DNA of 64,000 nt from Aplectana chamaeleonis (GCA_029168955.1 JAPDOI010000211.1:434001-498000), one strand, 5' to 3'; counted from the first letter of the stretch, positions 13,461-25,900 are shown. Notes: generated from the letters alone by a model not told the origin. Made by a program: numbers and translations.

Positions 13461-13744
13461 CGAATTTTTCTGTTTAGTGAATACCCTCTGGATGATTTCT
13501 TTGAGGTTTTCCCTACATTTTTATGAGTTCCTTGTGTTTAGGTACATCCTAACCTTGTTTCCACTGCCTTGGGAAAGTTTATAGTGGAATGGGGGCGATC
13601 ATTCGAAATGTACGTGTACAGAAGATTAGTATTATTGTCCTGAGACACGTGCACCGGCGCGATATATAGTGTTTTTGTGTTTTTCTCACAGTCAGCGGGA
13701 GAGAGGGTGGGTAAAGAGAGGAGGCACAGACCGATGACGATGAC

Positions 13745-13790
13745 GGGGGTAACACACTCACAAACGCACCCACACACATACACACACAGC
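13745..13790. repeat. CA-rich microsatellite
   Basis: Interrupted AC repeats (ACACACTCACAAACGCACCC then ACACACATACACACACAG). Low complexity only. Confidence 0.6.
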
Positions 13791-15420
13791 TGATCTCTTT
13801 GTGTACGGTTCCTGTGTGCGTGTGTCTCGACGTGACACCGTCGAGCGGAGTCATTCTCCACGCGACCATAACATGCAACTGTAGTAGATGGTTTTTCTCG
13901 TCGAAAATTTAGACCCTAGAGTGTGGAATTTGGGAGAAAAAGTTGGTTGGATAGTCCACCGCGCGTACAGAAGTTCCACATTTTCTAGGCTACGACGTAT
14001 CCGAAGTGGAGGCTGCGGTGTACTCTTCCCTTGCCATGGCTTAGCCAGAAACCAGTAGGATCGAGATCGTCTCGCGCCGATCTTTGCTGGGTTCTGGCCC
14101 TCACAAGTATCTCTTGTATTGTCGAACTTCTGCGAGAGTTTGCTACTATTTGGGAGTTGTGGGTTACCACTGGGTTAGATGCAGGTTAGATGGCTACCCA
14201 GTATTCATTGGTGTGCTAAACACAAATCTGATTATGCCAAGCAACTTCTTTTGCTGTACATGTCTCCTTTTTTTCTGGCGATATCTTCTTTTGGATTTTT
14301 CAAAAATCATAGTGGGTTACGGCAGGGTCAGGTGGACCGTTGTCCCGAACCTCGACGAGGTTACCCCTCCTCTGTTAGTGAATGTAATTTTCGAAAAATA
14401 CTGAAATTTTTCACGTCCTCACTCCAAAATTTGTCGGCGTTTTTCAGGCTGAAATTTTAAGAAAAAAATTCTTGGTCTTTACTTCATTTTTCAATTTCAT
14501 GTGAATCCCACTACCCTGGTTACCCAACTGACTAGCCCTTTGGGAGCGACTTCCACTCCTCACCTAAGGTTTTTGAAACCCCACCCACAGAAAAAATTTT
14601 ACTTTTATTTTTGGCATTTTGACGTCCCTCTCGTTATCCCGCCGGACTTCAAACGCCCAACCGTGGGTCACGGGGTTTTGTCACATTTCAAACTACAGAG
14701 GCAGATTTTTACTCGAGTTTTGTTCGGGAAGGTGTTCGGGAGGGTTGCTCGGGAGGTGCTGAAGACGGATGGGAGATCCATTAGAGGCTCCCGGAGTGCT
14801 TTGATAGGTTACGGTACCTTCACCGTTGTAGATAAATGTTTGTTTCCCGTATCATTCTGGATTAAGCTTCCGACACGACCGGCCGGGGGGGGTGGCGGGT
14901 GGCGAAAAGCAGTCGTGACGCAACCGCTCGCGTCGAAACCTAGGGTCTGTAGACCGCCTTCTTATTCAGCTTTTCTAGGTGAAGGGAATAGTTCCTTATA
15001 TGCAGCCGAGTTCTGCAGGATAGACCTCTCAGCTTGCCAGGGAGTAATCTGCATTGTGATCATTTAACTTGCTTTTGCCTTTTCTTAATGGGACCATCGT
15101 CATTTTGGTCTTAGGATGGTCTTTCTAGCAGCGCATATCATGCATGTCTTTTGGTTGAATCGAGCACATACATATTGCCTTGACGAATCTAGCATTTTGT
15201 TTTGAGGACAGATTGAACATCCTCTCTTTTTATAATACAATGTCCAGACCTGATGTCCACATGCGAGGATTCGCACGTATGACTGGTTTTGTATTTGCGT
15301 GTCTGTGACGTTGCGGCCGTGGCTGAAGCGTTTCCCTTTTTCAAAAGAATCATAAGACACGGAACGTTTCTTTGTGGAAAACTTCAAATCATTAATATTA
15401 AGGCACGATTTCCATTTCAG

Positions 15421-15612
15421 CACCGGCAAACGGTTCCATGAAGATAGATGGCAAAAACACCGCACCGCAGTCCGGTGGTGCTGGTGCTGGTAACGGTGGC
15501 AAATCTGAAGACAAGAAGCGTCGTCGAGCGATGCGTCGTGCGAAGAAGAACGAGGGAACGGCCGCGGCGGCCGCAGCTACGCAACTGGATTTGACCGATG
15601 CTGAATTGAGCG
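15421..15612 (+). CDS. Exon 3 in window, basic region
   Basis: Acceptor GATTTCCATTTCAG, donor GTAAGA. Two bases complete Ala with the G left by exon 2, 63 codons follow and one G is left. The product starts PANGSMKIDGKN, passes through a Gly-rich stretch (SGGAGAGNGG), then the strongly basic DKKRRRAMRRAKKNEG and an Ala run, ending LDLTDAELS. The basic cluster could be a nuclear localisation or RNA-binding patch (inference). The ATG at 15438 is internal to the exon and need not be a start. Codons are GC-rich at third positions compared with the AT-rich intron. Confidence 0.85.
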
Positions 15613-15811
15613 GTAAGATGATTGCTCTTTAGAAGTTGTTTTTTTTTGTGTTAGGTCACAGTTGGGAATCCGCAAGACGCGTCTGTTAGTTAGTCGACCT
15701 TGATCTGGTAACAGTTTTGCTTTGTGGTGAACTCTGCCTGGGGTGGTTCTGTCTCAAGTAGGTCACAAGCGATGCCACAGAGCACACTCCTTGCTATCCA
15801 CTGTGCCCTAT

Positions 15812-15958
15812 TGAGGGGTGGCATGCATGAATGCGGCGGCGAGGATCAGGGAGCGCAACGCCGCACGCACGCGTCACGATTTCAATTGGAATTGTGGCGC
15901 GTGCGCGCGGCGTTGCGCGTCCCTACCCCAGCCGCCGTATTCGTGCTTGCCACCCCAG
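15812..15958. mobile_element. GC-rich fold-back element
   Basis: The left GGGGTGGCATGCATGAATGC and the right (reverse GGGGTGGCAAGCACGAATAC) pair, continuing through GGCGGC and AGCGCAACGCCGC to a centre near TTTCAATTGGAATT. No clear target duplication. Non-coding; the overlapping open frames are its reflections. Confidence 0.6.
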
Positions 15959-16855
15959 AGAAAGATCAGCTGTTAGCAGAAAGCTCAGTGCTTGGGAGAG
16001 CATCTGTACAGAGCAGTGTGGGCCCCGACGCGAATCGTGACTGGTGAAGAAACCTGTCGTCCAGCGAGAAAGAAGTGTAAGGTATAATAGCGGTCTAAGG
16101 CCGGGTTCATACTCGGCACTACCGCGAGGGTGAGGCAAATCTTAGGTGATATCTCACTGCATCGCATTGCCGTTCGCGGAAGGTATAAATCTGGACTAAC
16201 AACACATAGCGCTATTGACGCTTACATGGTGGCAGAATATTTACATCACTATAAGATAAGCTGTTGTACGTTCACGTGGGGCGACTGTGGAACAGGGCTG
16301 AGTAGGCTGCGATTCGGCGCAACGGCGGTCGTAAAAATTGTGAAAAATTTTTGTGAAAAAAAATTAAAATTTGGGGAGTCGTTAAAATTTTGGAAAAAAT
16401 AGGAGTTATCCCCAAATTTGAATTTTGCCAACGTTATTGCTCTCAAAAAAGCTATATAAGCTTTTCATTTCGAGGGGAGGATGGTGAAAATTGTCGAAGT
16501 AATAAAATTGGTCAACAGGGGGGTCGTAGCTCCGCCGCAAATCGGTACAACGACCTGCTCAACCCTGCTAGTAGAAGAAAGGTTCAAAAAACAACACAGG
16601 AGCGCAAAAATCCACCAATCGCTCCAGCCGCGAAGCGGCTGGAGAGGTTTGGTTTTGCCTGGCACTTGTGATCACTTAGATTTTGGTAAAGTAGTTAATA
16701 AAACCTGTAAAACAAATTTTCTAGAGATTTCCTTCTGGATATAAGTGAGAGAGTATAGAAGACACCCGCTGACAAAATTTGAGCCAAATCGATTGAAAAT
16801 TAACAAAGTTAGATCGGCGGAAGCTTAGCTAAAATTCGCGTTTTTTCTTGTAACG

Positions 16856-16936
16856 CGTCCCTCGTGTCCTGTTCCTCGTCCCTCGTTCCTCGTTCCTCGT
16901 CCCTCGTTCCTCGTCCCTCGTTCCTCGTTCCTGCCA
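16856..16936. repeat. 7-bp microsatellite (CCTCGTT/CCTCGTC)
   Basis: About eleven units of CCTCGT[TC]. Copy B has a different 7-bp array, GCTTCGC-like, at the same place (61604-61630), so a heptamer array at this point is a structural feature of the element. Confidence 0.8.
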
Positions 16937-16973
16937 CTAGCCACTGCCAGTGGTCGCAGGCTATCAGTACATA

Positions 16974-19900
16974 GGGCATCTGATGACGTCATCAGGATGT
17001 CATGTAAAGTACATAGGGCATCTGATGACGTCATCAGGGTGTCATGTAAAGTACATAGGGCATCTGATGAGGTCATCAGTGTGTCATGTAAAGTCCATAG
17101 GGCATCTGATGACGTCATCAGGGTGTCATGTAAAGTACATAGGGCATCTGATGACGTCATCAGGGTGTCATGTAAAGTACATAGGGCATCTGATGACGTC
17201 ATCAGGGTGTCATGTAAAGTACATAGGGCATCTGATGACGTCATCAGGGTGTCATGTAAAGTACATAAGGCATCTGATGACGTCATCAAGGTGTCATGTA
17301 AAGTACATAGAGCATCTGATGACGTCATCAGGATGTCATGTAAAGTACATAGGGCATCTGATGACGTCATCAGGGTGTCATGTAAAGTACATAGGGCATC
17401 TGATGACGTCATCAGGTGTCATGTAAAGTACATAGGGTATCTGATGACGTCATCAGGGTGTCATTTAAAGTACATAGGGCATCTGATGACGTCATCAGAG
17501 TGTCATGTGAAGTACATAGGGCATCTGATGACGTCATCAGGATGTCATGTAAAGTACATAGGCATCTGATGACGTCATCAGGTGTCATGTAAAGTACATA
17601 AGGCATCTGATGACGTCATCAGGTGTCATGTAAAGTACATAGGCATCTGATGACGTCATCAGGGTGTCATGTAAAGTACATAGGGCATCTGATGACGTCA
17701 TCAGGGTGTCATGTAAAGTACATAGGGCATCTGATGACGTCATCAGGTGTCATGTAAAGTACATAGGGCATCTGATGACGTCATCAGGGTGTCATGTAAA
17801 GTACATAGGGCATCTGATGACGTCATCAGGGTGTCATGTAAAGTACATAGGGCATCTGATGACGTCATCAGGGTGTCATGTAAAGTACATAGGGCATCTG
17901 ATGACGTCATCAGGGTGTCATGTAAAGTACATAGGGCATCTGATGACGTCATCAGGGTGTCATGTAAAGTACATAGGGCATCTGATGACGTCATCAGGTG
18001 TCATGTAAAGTACATAGGGCATCTGATGACGTCATCAGGATGTCATGTAAAGTACATAGGCATCTGATGACGTCATCAGGGTGTCATGTAAAGTACATAG
18101 GGCATCTGATGACGTCATCAGGGTGTCATGTAAAGTACATAGGGCATCTGATGACGTCATCAGGTGTCATGTAAAGTACATAGGGCATCTGATGACGTCA
18201 TCAGGGTGTCATGTAAAGTACATAGGGCATCTGATGACGTCATCAGGGTGTCATGTAAAGTACATAGGCATCTGATGACGTCATCAGGGTGTCATGTAAA
18301 GTACATAGGGCATCTGATGACGTCATCAGGGTGTCATGTAAAGTACATAAGGCATCTGATGACGTCATCAGGTGTCATGTAAAGTACATAGGCATCTGAT
18401 GACGTCATCAGGTGTCATGTAAAGTACATAGGCATCTGATGACGTCATCAGGGTGTCATGTAAAGTACATAGGGCATCTGATGACGTCATCAGGGGTGTC
18501 ATGTAAAGTACATAAGGCATCTGATGACGTCATCAGGTGTCATGTAAAGTACATAGGGCATCTGATGACGTCATCAGGGTGTCATGTAAAGTACATAGGG
18601 CATCTGATGACGTCATCAGGATGTCATGTAAAGTACATAGGGCATCTGATGACGTCATCAGGGTGTCATGTAAAGTACATAGGGCATCTGATGACGTCAT
18701 CAGGTGTCATGTAAAGTACATAGGGCATCTGATGACGTCATCAGGGTGTCATGTAAAGTACATAGGGCATCTGATGACGTCATCAGGGTGTCATGTAAAG
18801 TACATAGGGCATCTGATGACGTCATCAGGTGTCATGTAAAGTACATAGGGCATCTGATGACGTCATCAGGGTGTCATGTAAAGTACATAGGGCATCTGAT
18901 GACGTCATCAGGGTGTCATGTAAAAACATAAGGCATCTGATGACGTCATCAGGGTGTCATGTAAAGTACATAGGGCATCTGATTACGTCATCAGGGTGTC
19001 ATGTAAAGTACATAGGGCATCTGATGACGTCATCAGGTGTCATGTAAAGTACATAGGGCATCTGATGACGTCATCAGGGTGTCATGTAAAGTACATAGGG
19101 CATCTGATGACGTCATCAGGGTGTCATGTAAAGTACATAGGGCATCTGATGACGTCATCAGGGTGTCATGTAAAGTACATAGGGCATCTGATGACGTCAT
19201 CAGGTGTCATGTAAAGTACATAGGGCATCTGATGACGTCATCAGGATGTCATGTAAAGTACATAGGGCATCTGATGACGTAATGAGGGTGTCATGTAAAG
19301 TACATTGGGCATCTGATGACGTCATGAGGGTGTAATGTAAAGTACATAGGCATCTGATGACGTCATCAGGTGTCATGTAAAGTACATAGGCATCTGATGA
19401 CGTCATCAGGGTGTCATGTAAAGTACATAGGGCATCTGATGACGTCATCAGGGTGTCATGTAAAGTACATAAGGCATCTGATCACGTCATCAGGGTGTCA
19501 TGTAAAGTACATAGGGCATCTGATGACGTCATCAGGGTGTCATGTAAAGTACATAGGGCATCTGATGACGTCATCAGGGTGTCATGTAAAGTACATAGGG
19601 CATCTGATGACGTCATCAGGGTGTCATGTAAAGTACATAGGGCATCTGATGACGTCATCAGGTGTCATGTAAAGTACATAGGGCATCTGATGACGTCATC
19701 AGGATGTCATGTAAAGTACATAGGGCATCTGATGACGTCATCAGGTGTCATGTAAAGTACATAGGGCATCTGATGACGTCATCAGGGTGTCATGTAAAGT
19801 ACATAGGCATCTGATGACGTCATCAGGGTGTCATGTAAAGTACATAGGGCATCTAATGACGTCATCAGGGTGTCATGTAAAGTACATAGGGCATCTGATG

Positions 19901-20137
19901 ACGTCATCAGGTGTCATGCAAAGTACATAGGCATCTGATGACGTCATCAGGGTGTCATGTAAAGTACATAGGGCATCTGATGACGTCATCAGAATTTCAC
20001 GTAAAGTACACAGGGCATCTGATGACGTCATCAGAACGTCGTGCCAAGTGCATAAAGCATCTGGTGACGTCATCAGGACGTCGTGCCAAGGTGGTGCCAA
20101 GTGCATAGGGCATTTTCTGACATCATCAGGACGTCGT
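16974..20137. repeat. CRE-palindrome satellite, about 75 units of 40-42 bp
   Basis: By hand count about 75 units of GGGCATCTGATGACGTCATC followed by AGGGTGTCATGTAAAGTACATA. Each holds the 16-bp palindrome CTGATGACGTCATCAG with an intact TGACGTCA in nearly all units; exceptions are few (for example GAGGTCAT at 17070, GATTACGT near 18981, GATCACGT near 19481). Unit length varies by one base at the G run before CATCTG. The right-edge units (19985-20137) are more diverged (CGTCGTGCCAAGTGCATA), as expected at an array edge. TGACGTCA is the classical binding site of CREB/ATF bZIP factors; binding here is untested. Confidence 0.95.
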
Positions 20138-20273
20138 GGAAAGTGAGTAGCGCTTCATTTTTAGCGTGCGCAACAAGTTTGTTGCTTACTGATTATTATA
20201 GCAATCCATGCTATTCGAAAATTATTGAAGATTTTTCAGGATATTACTTCGTAATATCAATAAAAAGTGAACA

Positions 20274-20880
20274 ATTCTATCAAAAAGGGGTCTTCCAAGC
20301 AAAAGAGGTTTGGTTGGCGTCAGAAACGTTCCAACAAAAAGGGAACAATAGGTAAGTTGAATGAGGAGAGTCTACAAAAAGTGAACAATAGTTTCTGAGA
20401 CTGATTTTCCTGCCCGATACTTCTTAACAGCAGAAACAAACCGTTGTGGTACTTCACAAGGAAGAGTTCAATGGTTTCCAAGAATGGACTTCTATTCGTT
20501 GACGAGATTATTTTAAAAATATTCTCATTAGATGTTGCACTTTGGTTTCGCTTCTCGTAGCAGCTGGAGCTAACCGTCCGTCTGTGTTTTTGGCATCATC
20601 TTCTATTCTGATGGTAAGTATTAGGTTTACATGCACATACTTTTTAACGGTTTTCGTGTAGTCAAGACGAGTTTTGGAACCACAGAGTGCTTCCGTGTAA
20701 AACACCGCAACGGTTTGTTTTTGCTATTAAGAAGCATCGGGCAGGAAAATCAGTCTCAGAAACTATTGTTCACTTTTTGTAGACTCTCCTCATTCAACTT
20801 ACCTATTGTTCCCTTTTTGTTGGAACGTTTCTGACGCCAACCAAACCTCTTTTGCTTGGAAGACCCCTTTTTGATAGAAT
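20274..20880. repeat. Right-hand fold-back of copy A
   Basis: Starting ATTCTATCAAAAAGGGGTCT and ending in its inverse, the two arms of about 200 bp match closely at the outside (TTGGTTGGCGTCAGAAACGT in both) and more loosely near AACCGTTG[TC]GGT. The spacer is about 200 bp. The same fold-back is at 62822-63427. Confidence 0.85.
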
Positions 20881-21178
20881 ATACACATAGTAATGCAGTA
20901 AAAGAGGAAGAAACCTAAAACAGTTCGTTTTGAAAAACTCGAAAAAGGTTGTCCTACGGCATTTTCCACCTCAAACACTCCCTTGGGTAAGCTATATTTT
21001 TTCGCCCATTTTGGTAGCTGTTCGCACCTCACGTCGATCTCATGGTTACTTACTATGTAGTGAAAAGGCCGCTCCGTACAAATTTAGATCATGAACCATC
21101 AAGTTTTTGGCCTCAGCCAGCACAAACTAGATGAAGACTTTGTTCCACTATAAACTAAGATTACATTTATACTTACAG

Positions 21179-21351
21179 CTGCAGCGCTGGAGGATCTGTT
21201 CACCGGTGAACGTCAGCGTGTGATGAGCGGCAGTGGCGACGACTATTGGTATTACGACGTGGCGTCAGATGGCTACTACTATGAACAGAATGGCGCGAAA
21301 GGCTGGAGACGACGAATGCCGAATTCGGCAATGCAACGCATCAAGGAGCAG
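21179..21351 (+). CDS. Exon 4 in window, first Tyr-rich motif copy
   Basis: Acceptor TTATACTTACAG, donor GTAAGA. Two bases complete Ala, then 57 codons end in phase 0. The product is AALEDLFTGERQRVMSGSGD, then DYWYYDVASDGYYYEQ, NGAKGWRRRMP and a helix-like tail NSAMQRIKEQ. The motif YYDxxSDG[YF][YF]YE...GW[RK]RRxP occurs again in exon 6. A second AG six bases downstream (at 21183-21184) would remove Ala-Ala if used. This exon lies just right of the large CRE-satellite element in intron 3. Confidence 0.88.
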
Positions 21352-24300
21352 GTAAGAGTGTTGATCTGAGGGTCAATTGCTGACTTTCTAAGGTATGGCT
21401 AGTGATGATAGCCACTCTGCAAATTGTGAAATTACTTCCGCCTTGATAACTGAAAGGGTAAATCAACACTGTGCCAAAGGAACTGTTTCATAGCGTTTGT
21501 TGGGTTAGACTCGTTTGCAAACAGGCTGAAACCGATATAAACTGTTCTATGCCGTAAGGTTTATAGCTAGGAATGCACTATGCCTAGTAATGCAATACAT
21601 TGTCTTCTTGGAAAGTGATCCGTTCGACGTGTGCAATGGCGGCTCAGGCTTAGGCATAGGCTTAGATTCAGATGCCAACTATCATAAGACGAGGCAGATG
21701 AGAAGTGCGACTGCTTCCGCTTGTGAAGGGCAGTCACCTGACTATATTAGTAACTGTTTGTTGGGGTTGGATGACGGTCGCTGATGTTTGTGGCGTTACT
21801 GAGTATTGTTTCCTCCCTGCGTCAACTGGCCGTGTGGTTAGTTAACGTGGGTATTGTAGTCGGATGTTTTTCGTGCGGATTAAATGTTTTCGCGAGAATT
21901 CTGATGAAGGGTGGTTGATGAAGTATTGGGGTTGTTGTTGCTGAGCAAGAGTGCAGCTCAGAATTTCCTGGTGAGGAAGTAACTTCCGAATGGAGGAAGG
22001 GAGCGAGGGAAAGAGGTTGATGTTCGTGAAAAGAACTCTGTTGCCGTAATGTTGAGCCGGCGCGGAACGTTGTCCTTCATCTTGTGCCACAATGTCATGA
22101 ATGAGAATGAGCCCGTGTTTGGCTCCGAAAGTACAAAGCGGAATAATGTATAGTGGATGAACGTGAATGGGTAGTCGGAAAGTAATCTTTGAAGAGTAGC
22201 ATAGGCAGTTGTCCTCACTCTGATGTTTTTGCTCCGGATGTTTTCGAGAGCGCCGTCGTCTTGTGATGTTTGGTGAGCTATTGGATCGTAGATCGTCGCG
22301 GAGGTACTGCAGTACTTTGTGATCCCAATGGATGTGGATAAGACGAAAATAGGGTGGCCAGAACACAGTGTGGAATGAGGTTTGTGGGTTCAACAGAATC
22401 TGTTGACGGCTGGCGTAGGACCTCATCCGACGAACGTCCTCGTGAGCAATTTCGCTCACGTGGTCGGGTTGTTTTTCCGCGAAAGGCAAGCGGTGCTCGT
22501 CGAACAGCAGGCCCGTGCCGGGACAACAAACAGCTGCTGTCCCGTCGTCTCGTCGCCTATGTGTTGTCCGGCCAAATAAACAAGGTGATCATGAACGACA
22601 TCGTGGTCGTGGCCGTGACTAATTTGACTATGTCGCAGATCTCGTGGGGCTTGGGGTTTGATGAACACTGAGCTGATGCTCAAAATGAGTAATGAAGAAG
22701 TCAGCACTGACAAGGGAGACTAAAGCTGAGCACTGACAGGGGAGACTGAAGCTACACTCCGACCAGTTATGTTCCGTAGACCTGAATGATGCGGCAACTT
22801 GATGGCCTTGATTACCACATACTTGGACACCAAGTTTGGTGAACCTCATGCGGCACTAGCTGCGTCGGATTCTTGGGAGCTCGTAAGTTAGCTTCACGTT
22901 GCGCAAGCTTTCGCTGCCTCTAAACAATAAAAGGATCCTTCCGACTTCGCCAGAGAATTCAGAGTGGAGTTTAACCTGCAGTCATCCCAAGTGCTCAGGA
23001 GCATCTTTCGAAGGAAGTTTTTGATGGACCTGCACTATGAGGCGGACAGGAAGTCATTTAAGTTGATGTGGCAAGGGGTTACATGGGCCCTGTCGAGCGG
23101 ACGTTGATCACGGCAAAAGAGATGCCTAAGGATATTGATCCGTTTTGGGATTAAGAATTCTTGTCCACAAAACTGGTCGTCATCCTCTAGAGGGAGTAGA
23201 GTCAGGAATGCAACTAGGCTACTGATTTGAACTCGGAGCTGGCAGCCATGGTGGTGTACGACCGTCGTCCTGTAGAACTACCTCAATCTAGTGTGGGTCC
23301 GACTTGGAGCATCTTCCGATGGTCTCACCAGTGGAGTTCCCAATTATCAACCCTTTGAAGGCAGTCGGGTACAAACCGCTCAGATTTTGCTTCATTGCAA
23401 TATACGCGAGCTGAAAGTCTGAGTTTAGACGACGATATAGAAGTTGGAATGTCTGGCAGTAGCCACATGCACCATGCCTTTCTTGGCCGATCGCTACACC
23501 TTCTATGAAGGCCTGTCGCGTGGCACATTCGAAACTGTCCGTTATGATAGGTGTGAGGCTGCGTCAGAGATTGACTAGGGGAGCATGTGCCTCAGGCTCT
23601 GAGCCTGATTATCCACTCGACAAGGATGGTCTGAGAGTTGTGGACTGGTCAGCTCGCAAACGTTCTACCGGCTCTAGTGTCGGTTTGGTTACAAGCGACT
23701 AGGGATCCGCATTGCCGCTGTGACAACATCGGAAGAACATGGTTGAAAGCTTGTGGCCTGTTCGTTGGTGCTTGTTCAAAGTACAGACACCTGACCTAAT
23801 GGTCATAATCACAACCACCGTCTTCTCTGCAATACACCACTGCGGAAGTCGCGAGTGAGATCGACGTAAAGCAATATTGAGAGTCAATCTCAGTTTCGCT
23901 TGAAGACATGCATCAGGAGTAAACTTTTTGCAACTGTCATGCGCCGTCTTCATCTTTTGGAGAGGAATCGAAAACTTTTCTCAGTAATGCAGTAGACAGC
24001 TCTGAAGCGAGTTCCGACTCCGCGACTATGAAAAAAACCACATAACCTATGAATTTGAATGGCGACGTGGGCGACATTATTCATCACACAACACCTGCAA
24101 ATTCTGGAGAGTGGAAGGAGGGAGTACAAGCCTTCATTCACCTTAACTGTTATTCGATCGAGTAGCCTAGATTGAGGAGAGATCTCTCTTTCGAAGCGAT
24201 CAGCTTGACCTAGTAGTCTTCGCTTTGGGTAATTCCATTCGTCGATGACGATTAACCTCGTTCCATGAGAAATCGCACATGGAGCGCTTAGTCGAGATAG

Positions 24301-24955
24301 TCATGTAACGGGCGTGTTGGTATCGGTTTTTCCAACACTACCCATTGCAATTGTTTGATCAGCGTAGGTGGCGGAATTCCGCCGAATTCTGGCGTTTTTC
24401 GAAGAGTACGCCGAAGCGCAATGTGTTCGCAGGTACCAGCGTGGATGGAGTTTCATAGAGTTGTTTTTCTGAGGACGATTGCGCGTAACACTGCAACCAG
24501 ACGTCGTTTGACGACGTTATGGAAGAAGTGTTTGGTGTCGATGCGGGCCGGTTCCTGCCCGCTGCCTGCCCCAACTGGGTTGGCAAGTTGTACGGATGGG
24601 TGCGACATCATTTGAAGTGATTTCTGATGATCATAATCCTTTGATGGAAAGTGGTCGCAGACCAGTATTTTGCGATATGAGGAAAAGAGTGCGGGTGACC
24701 TTGGCTGTTGCCATTGGACCCTGTTTTTCTCGGAGCAGCCAGTACATCCAGAGTGTTTACGTGGTTGCTGTCATTGGCGTGCATGTGCCCTTTTTGTTTT
24801 TGGGGAAAGCCTGTGATCTATGGAGGGTTTCAGCTGGCCTGCAAATAAAAGTAGATGGATCGAAGATGAAAAGTGCAGAGTCTATAGGGATCAGACTAGA
24901 AAACAGAATCATAAAATCTTTTGAATGGCGTCTATGAAAGAAGATTCTCTTGCAG
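21352..24955 (+). other. Intron 4: no recognisable feature
   Basis: I see no transposon end, tandem array or coding exon that I can support. Long frames exist (21842-22489 on the - strand, 215 codons), but they lack recognisable domains or splice context. Confidence 0.5.
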
Positions 24956-25071
24956 GAACTCTCTCAACTGACTGCTGCGAACGGTGGAAAACTTCCGATG
25001 TTGAATCTGCAAACGGCCGCTCAGGCACATGCGTTGCTGCAAAGTGCACTCTTCTCTCAGCCGGCTCTCAA
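24956..25071 (+). CDS. Exon 5 in window, Leu/Gln/Ala-rich
   Basis: Acceptor GATTCTCTTGCAG, donor GTGAGT. It enters in phase 0 and leaves AA (phase 2). The product reads ELSQLTAANGGKLPMLNLQ, then TAAQAHALLQSALFSQPAL; it may continue the helical tail of exon 4 (KEQ-ELSQL). The codon use resembles the neighbouring exons. The AA left over does not join in frame to the strongest-looking acceptor before exon 6, so an unseen microexon or an unusual acceptor is needed. Confidence 0.8.
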
Positions 25072-25755
25072 GTGAGTACTAGATTAAGTTCTTTCTATTT
25101 GAATCAGGCAGTCCGCAATGTCACTGCAATTTTCTCCATGTAGTGTCAAAGCAGATTTTTCTAACGATCACACGTTATACTCAAGTAATTAGTAACATAA
25201 CGCATAGAAACAGCCAAAAATGTTTGGGATCTCACAGCGGGCGACAGTTTGTGTTCTCGTTCGGCGCGTGGCGAGCGTGCGTTGACTCTGAACTTCAGTT
25301 CTCCATTGACGAAAACAGCGCAAAAAAGTTTGTCCCAGGGGTTGAAAAAGTTACAAATGTAGTTTACGCCACTATCCGATGCAAACCACGACAACTGGGA
25401 AATCCCCCGATTTCTAATGTTTCTGCATTCACACCAAATGTCACTAAAATGACGACAGTTATGCAAAACTGTATAAGAACCTGTGTGAAATGGGTGATGG
25501 TCGAATGTTTGTGTGGGTACATAACCTGTTTTGGAGATAAATTAGCTTGTGTAATCTTATTTCTGCCTTTACGAACAAATACACCACATGTCACTAATGT
25601 GACGACACCCTAACAAAACGGGATAGAATGTGGTACACTATTCGATTTTTCGGAATTTGTTCGTCCTTTCACCACTGGCTTATTGGGGGGGGGATGTTAA
25701 ATACGAGTACCTATGGGGTCCTTTTTTAGATTCCAAGGGGTACGCTAGATACAAC

Positions 25756-25900
25756 GTTGGCATGGATCCGGAAGAGACTTCGCGTTCACTGTTGGAGCTT
25801 GGCGCACACTCGGTGCCATATGCTATAACAGAGCTGAATCGAGTTTGCTCCAACCTCCAATGGGGAGCGCAAAGTCTCTTCGGGATCCATGCCGACCATA
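25756..25900. mobile_element. Fold-back element, GAAGAGACTTCGCG family, copy 1
   Basis: An inverted repeat running GGCATGGATCCGGAAGAGAC to its inverse near GTCTCTTCGGGATCCATGCC. The centre holds CATATGCTATAACA. Copies at 44567-44707 and 63531-63664 share arms and centre. Spurious open frames cover it. Confidence 0.75.

Larger units (their letters stand above)
6692..15420 (+). other. Intron 2: repeat-rich, 8.7 kb
   Basis: The longest intron. It holds the elements listed separately (9209, 9822, 10441, 12270-13460, 12549). Segments 7690-7900 and 14320-14640 share words such as CCGTTGTCC and may be one old repeat. Between about 10680 and 12180 I see no recognisable feature beyond a short GT run at 11279-11292. 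Open frames at 10935-11348 and 14501-15067 have no coding support. Confidence 0.5.
16610..20880. mobile_element. Composite repeat element, copy A (with expanded CRE satellite)
   Basis: The order is: a left flank with a CCAGCCGCGAAGCGGCTGG hairpin and GGAGAGGTTTGGTTTTGCC; a zone holding AGCCAAATCGATTG and ACAAAGTTAGATCGGCGGA; a 7-bp microsatellite; GTGGTCGCAGGC; the CRE satellite; GCGTGCGCAACAAG; and a 607-bp fold-back. Copy B at 61371-63427 has the same blocks in the same order. No transposase is seen. Ends are inferred from where the two copies stop matching, so they may be off by some tens of bases. Confidence 0.75.
15613..21178 (+). other. Intron 3, largely one satellite-bearing element
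   Basis: The 5.6-kb intron between exons 3 and 4. About 4.3 kb of it is the composite element 16610-20880. The rest is a GC-rich fold-back (15812-15958), unlabelled sequence around 16000-16600 and about 300 bp of plain intron before the acceptor. Confidence 0.7.

Noticed and set aside
14501..15067. 188-codon + strand frame in intron 2
   Set aside because: It covers decayed repeats and GC-rich stretches, has no domain, and lies between well supported exons of the same strand without matching splice sites.
15812..15958. 8-bp duplication around the GC-rich fold-back
   Set aside because: The flanks CTATTGA and AGAGAAAG do not match; only the inverted arms are supported.
16974..20137. CRISPR-like regular repeat array
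   Set aside because: There are no unique spacers; the whole 40-42-bp unit repeats, and the host is a eukaryote.
16825..20146. Many open frames on both strands with repeats such as MSCKVHRASDDVIRV and CTLHDTLMTSSDAL
   Set aside because: They are translations of the 40-42-bp satellite; one-base length differences between units shift them from frame to frame. No splice or start context.
21842..22489. 215-codon open frame on the - strand in intron 4
   Set aside because: No recognisable domain, no acceptor or donor consistent with a spliced gene, and composition like the surrounding intron.
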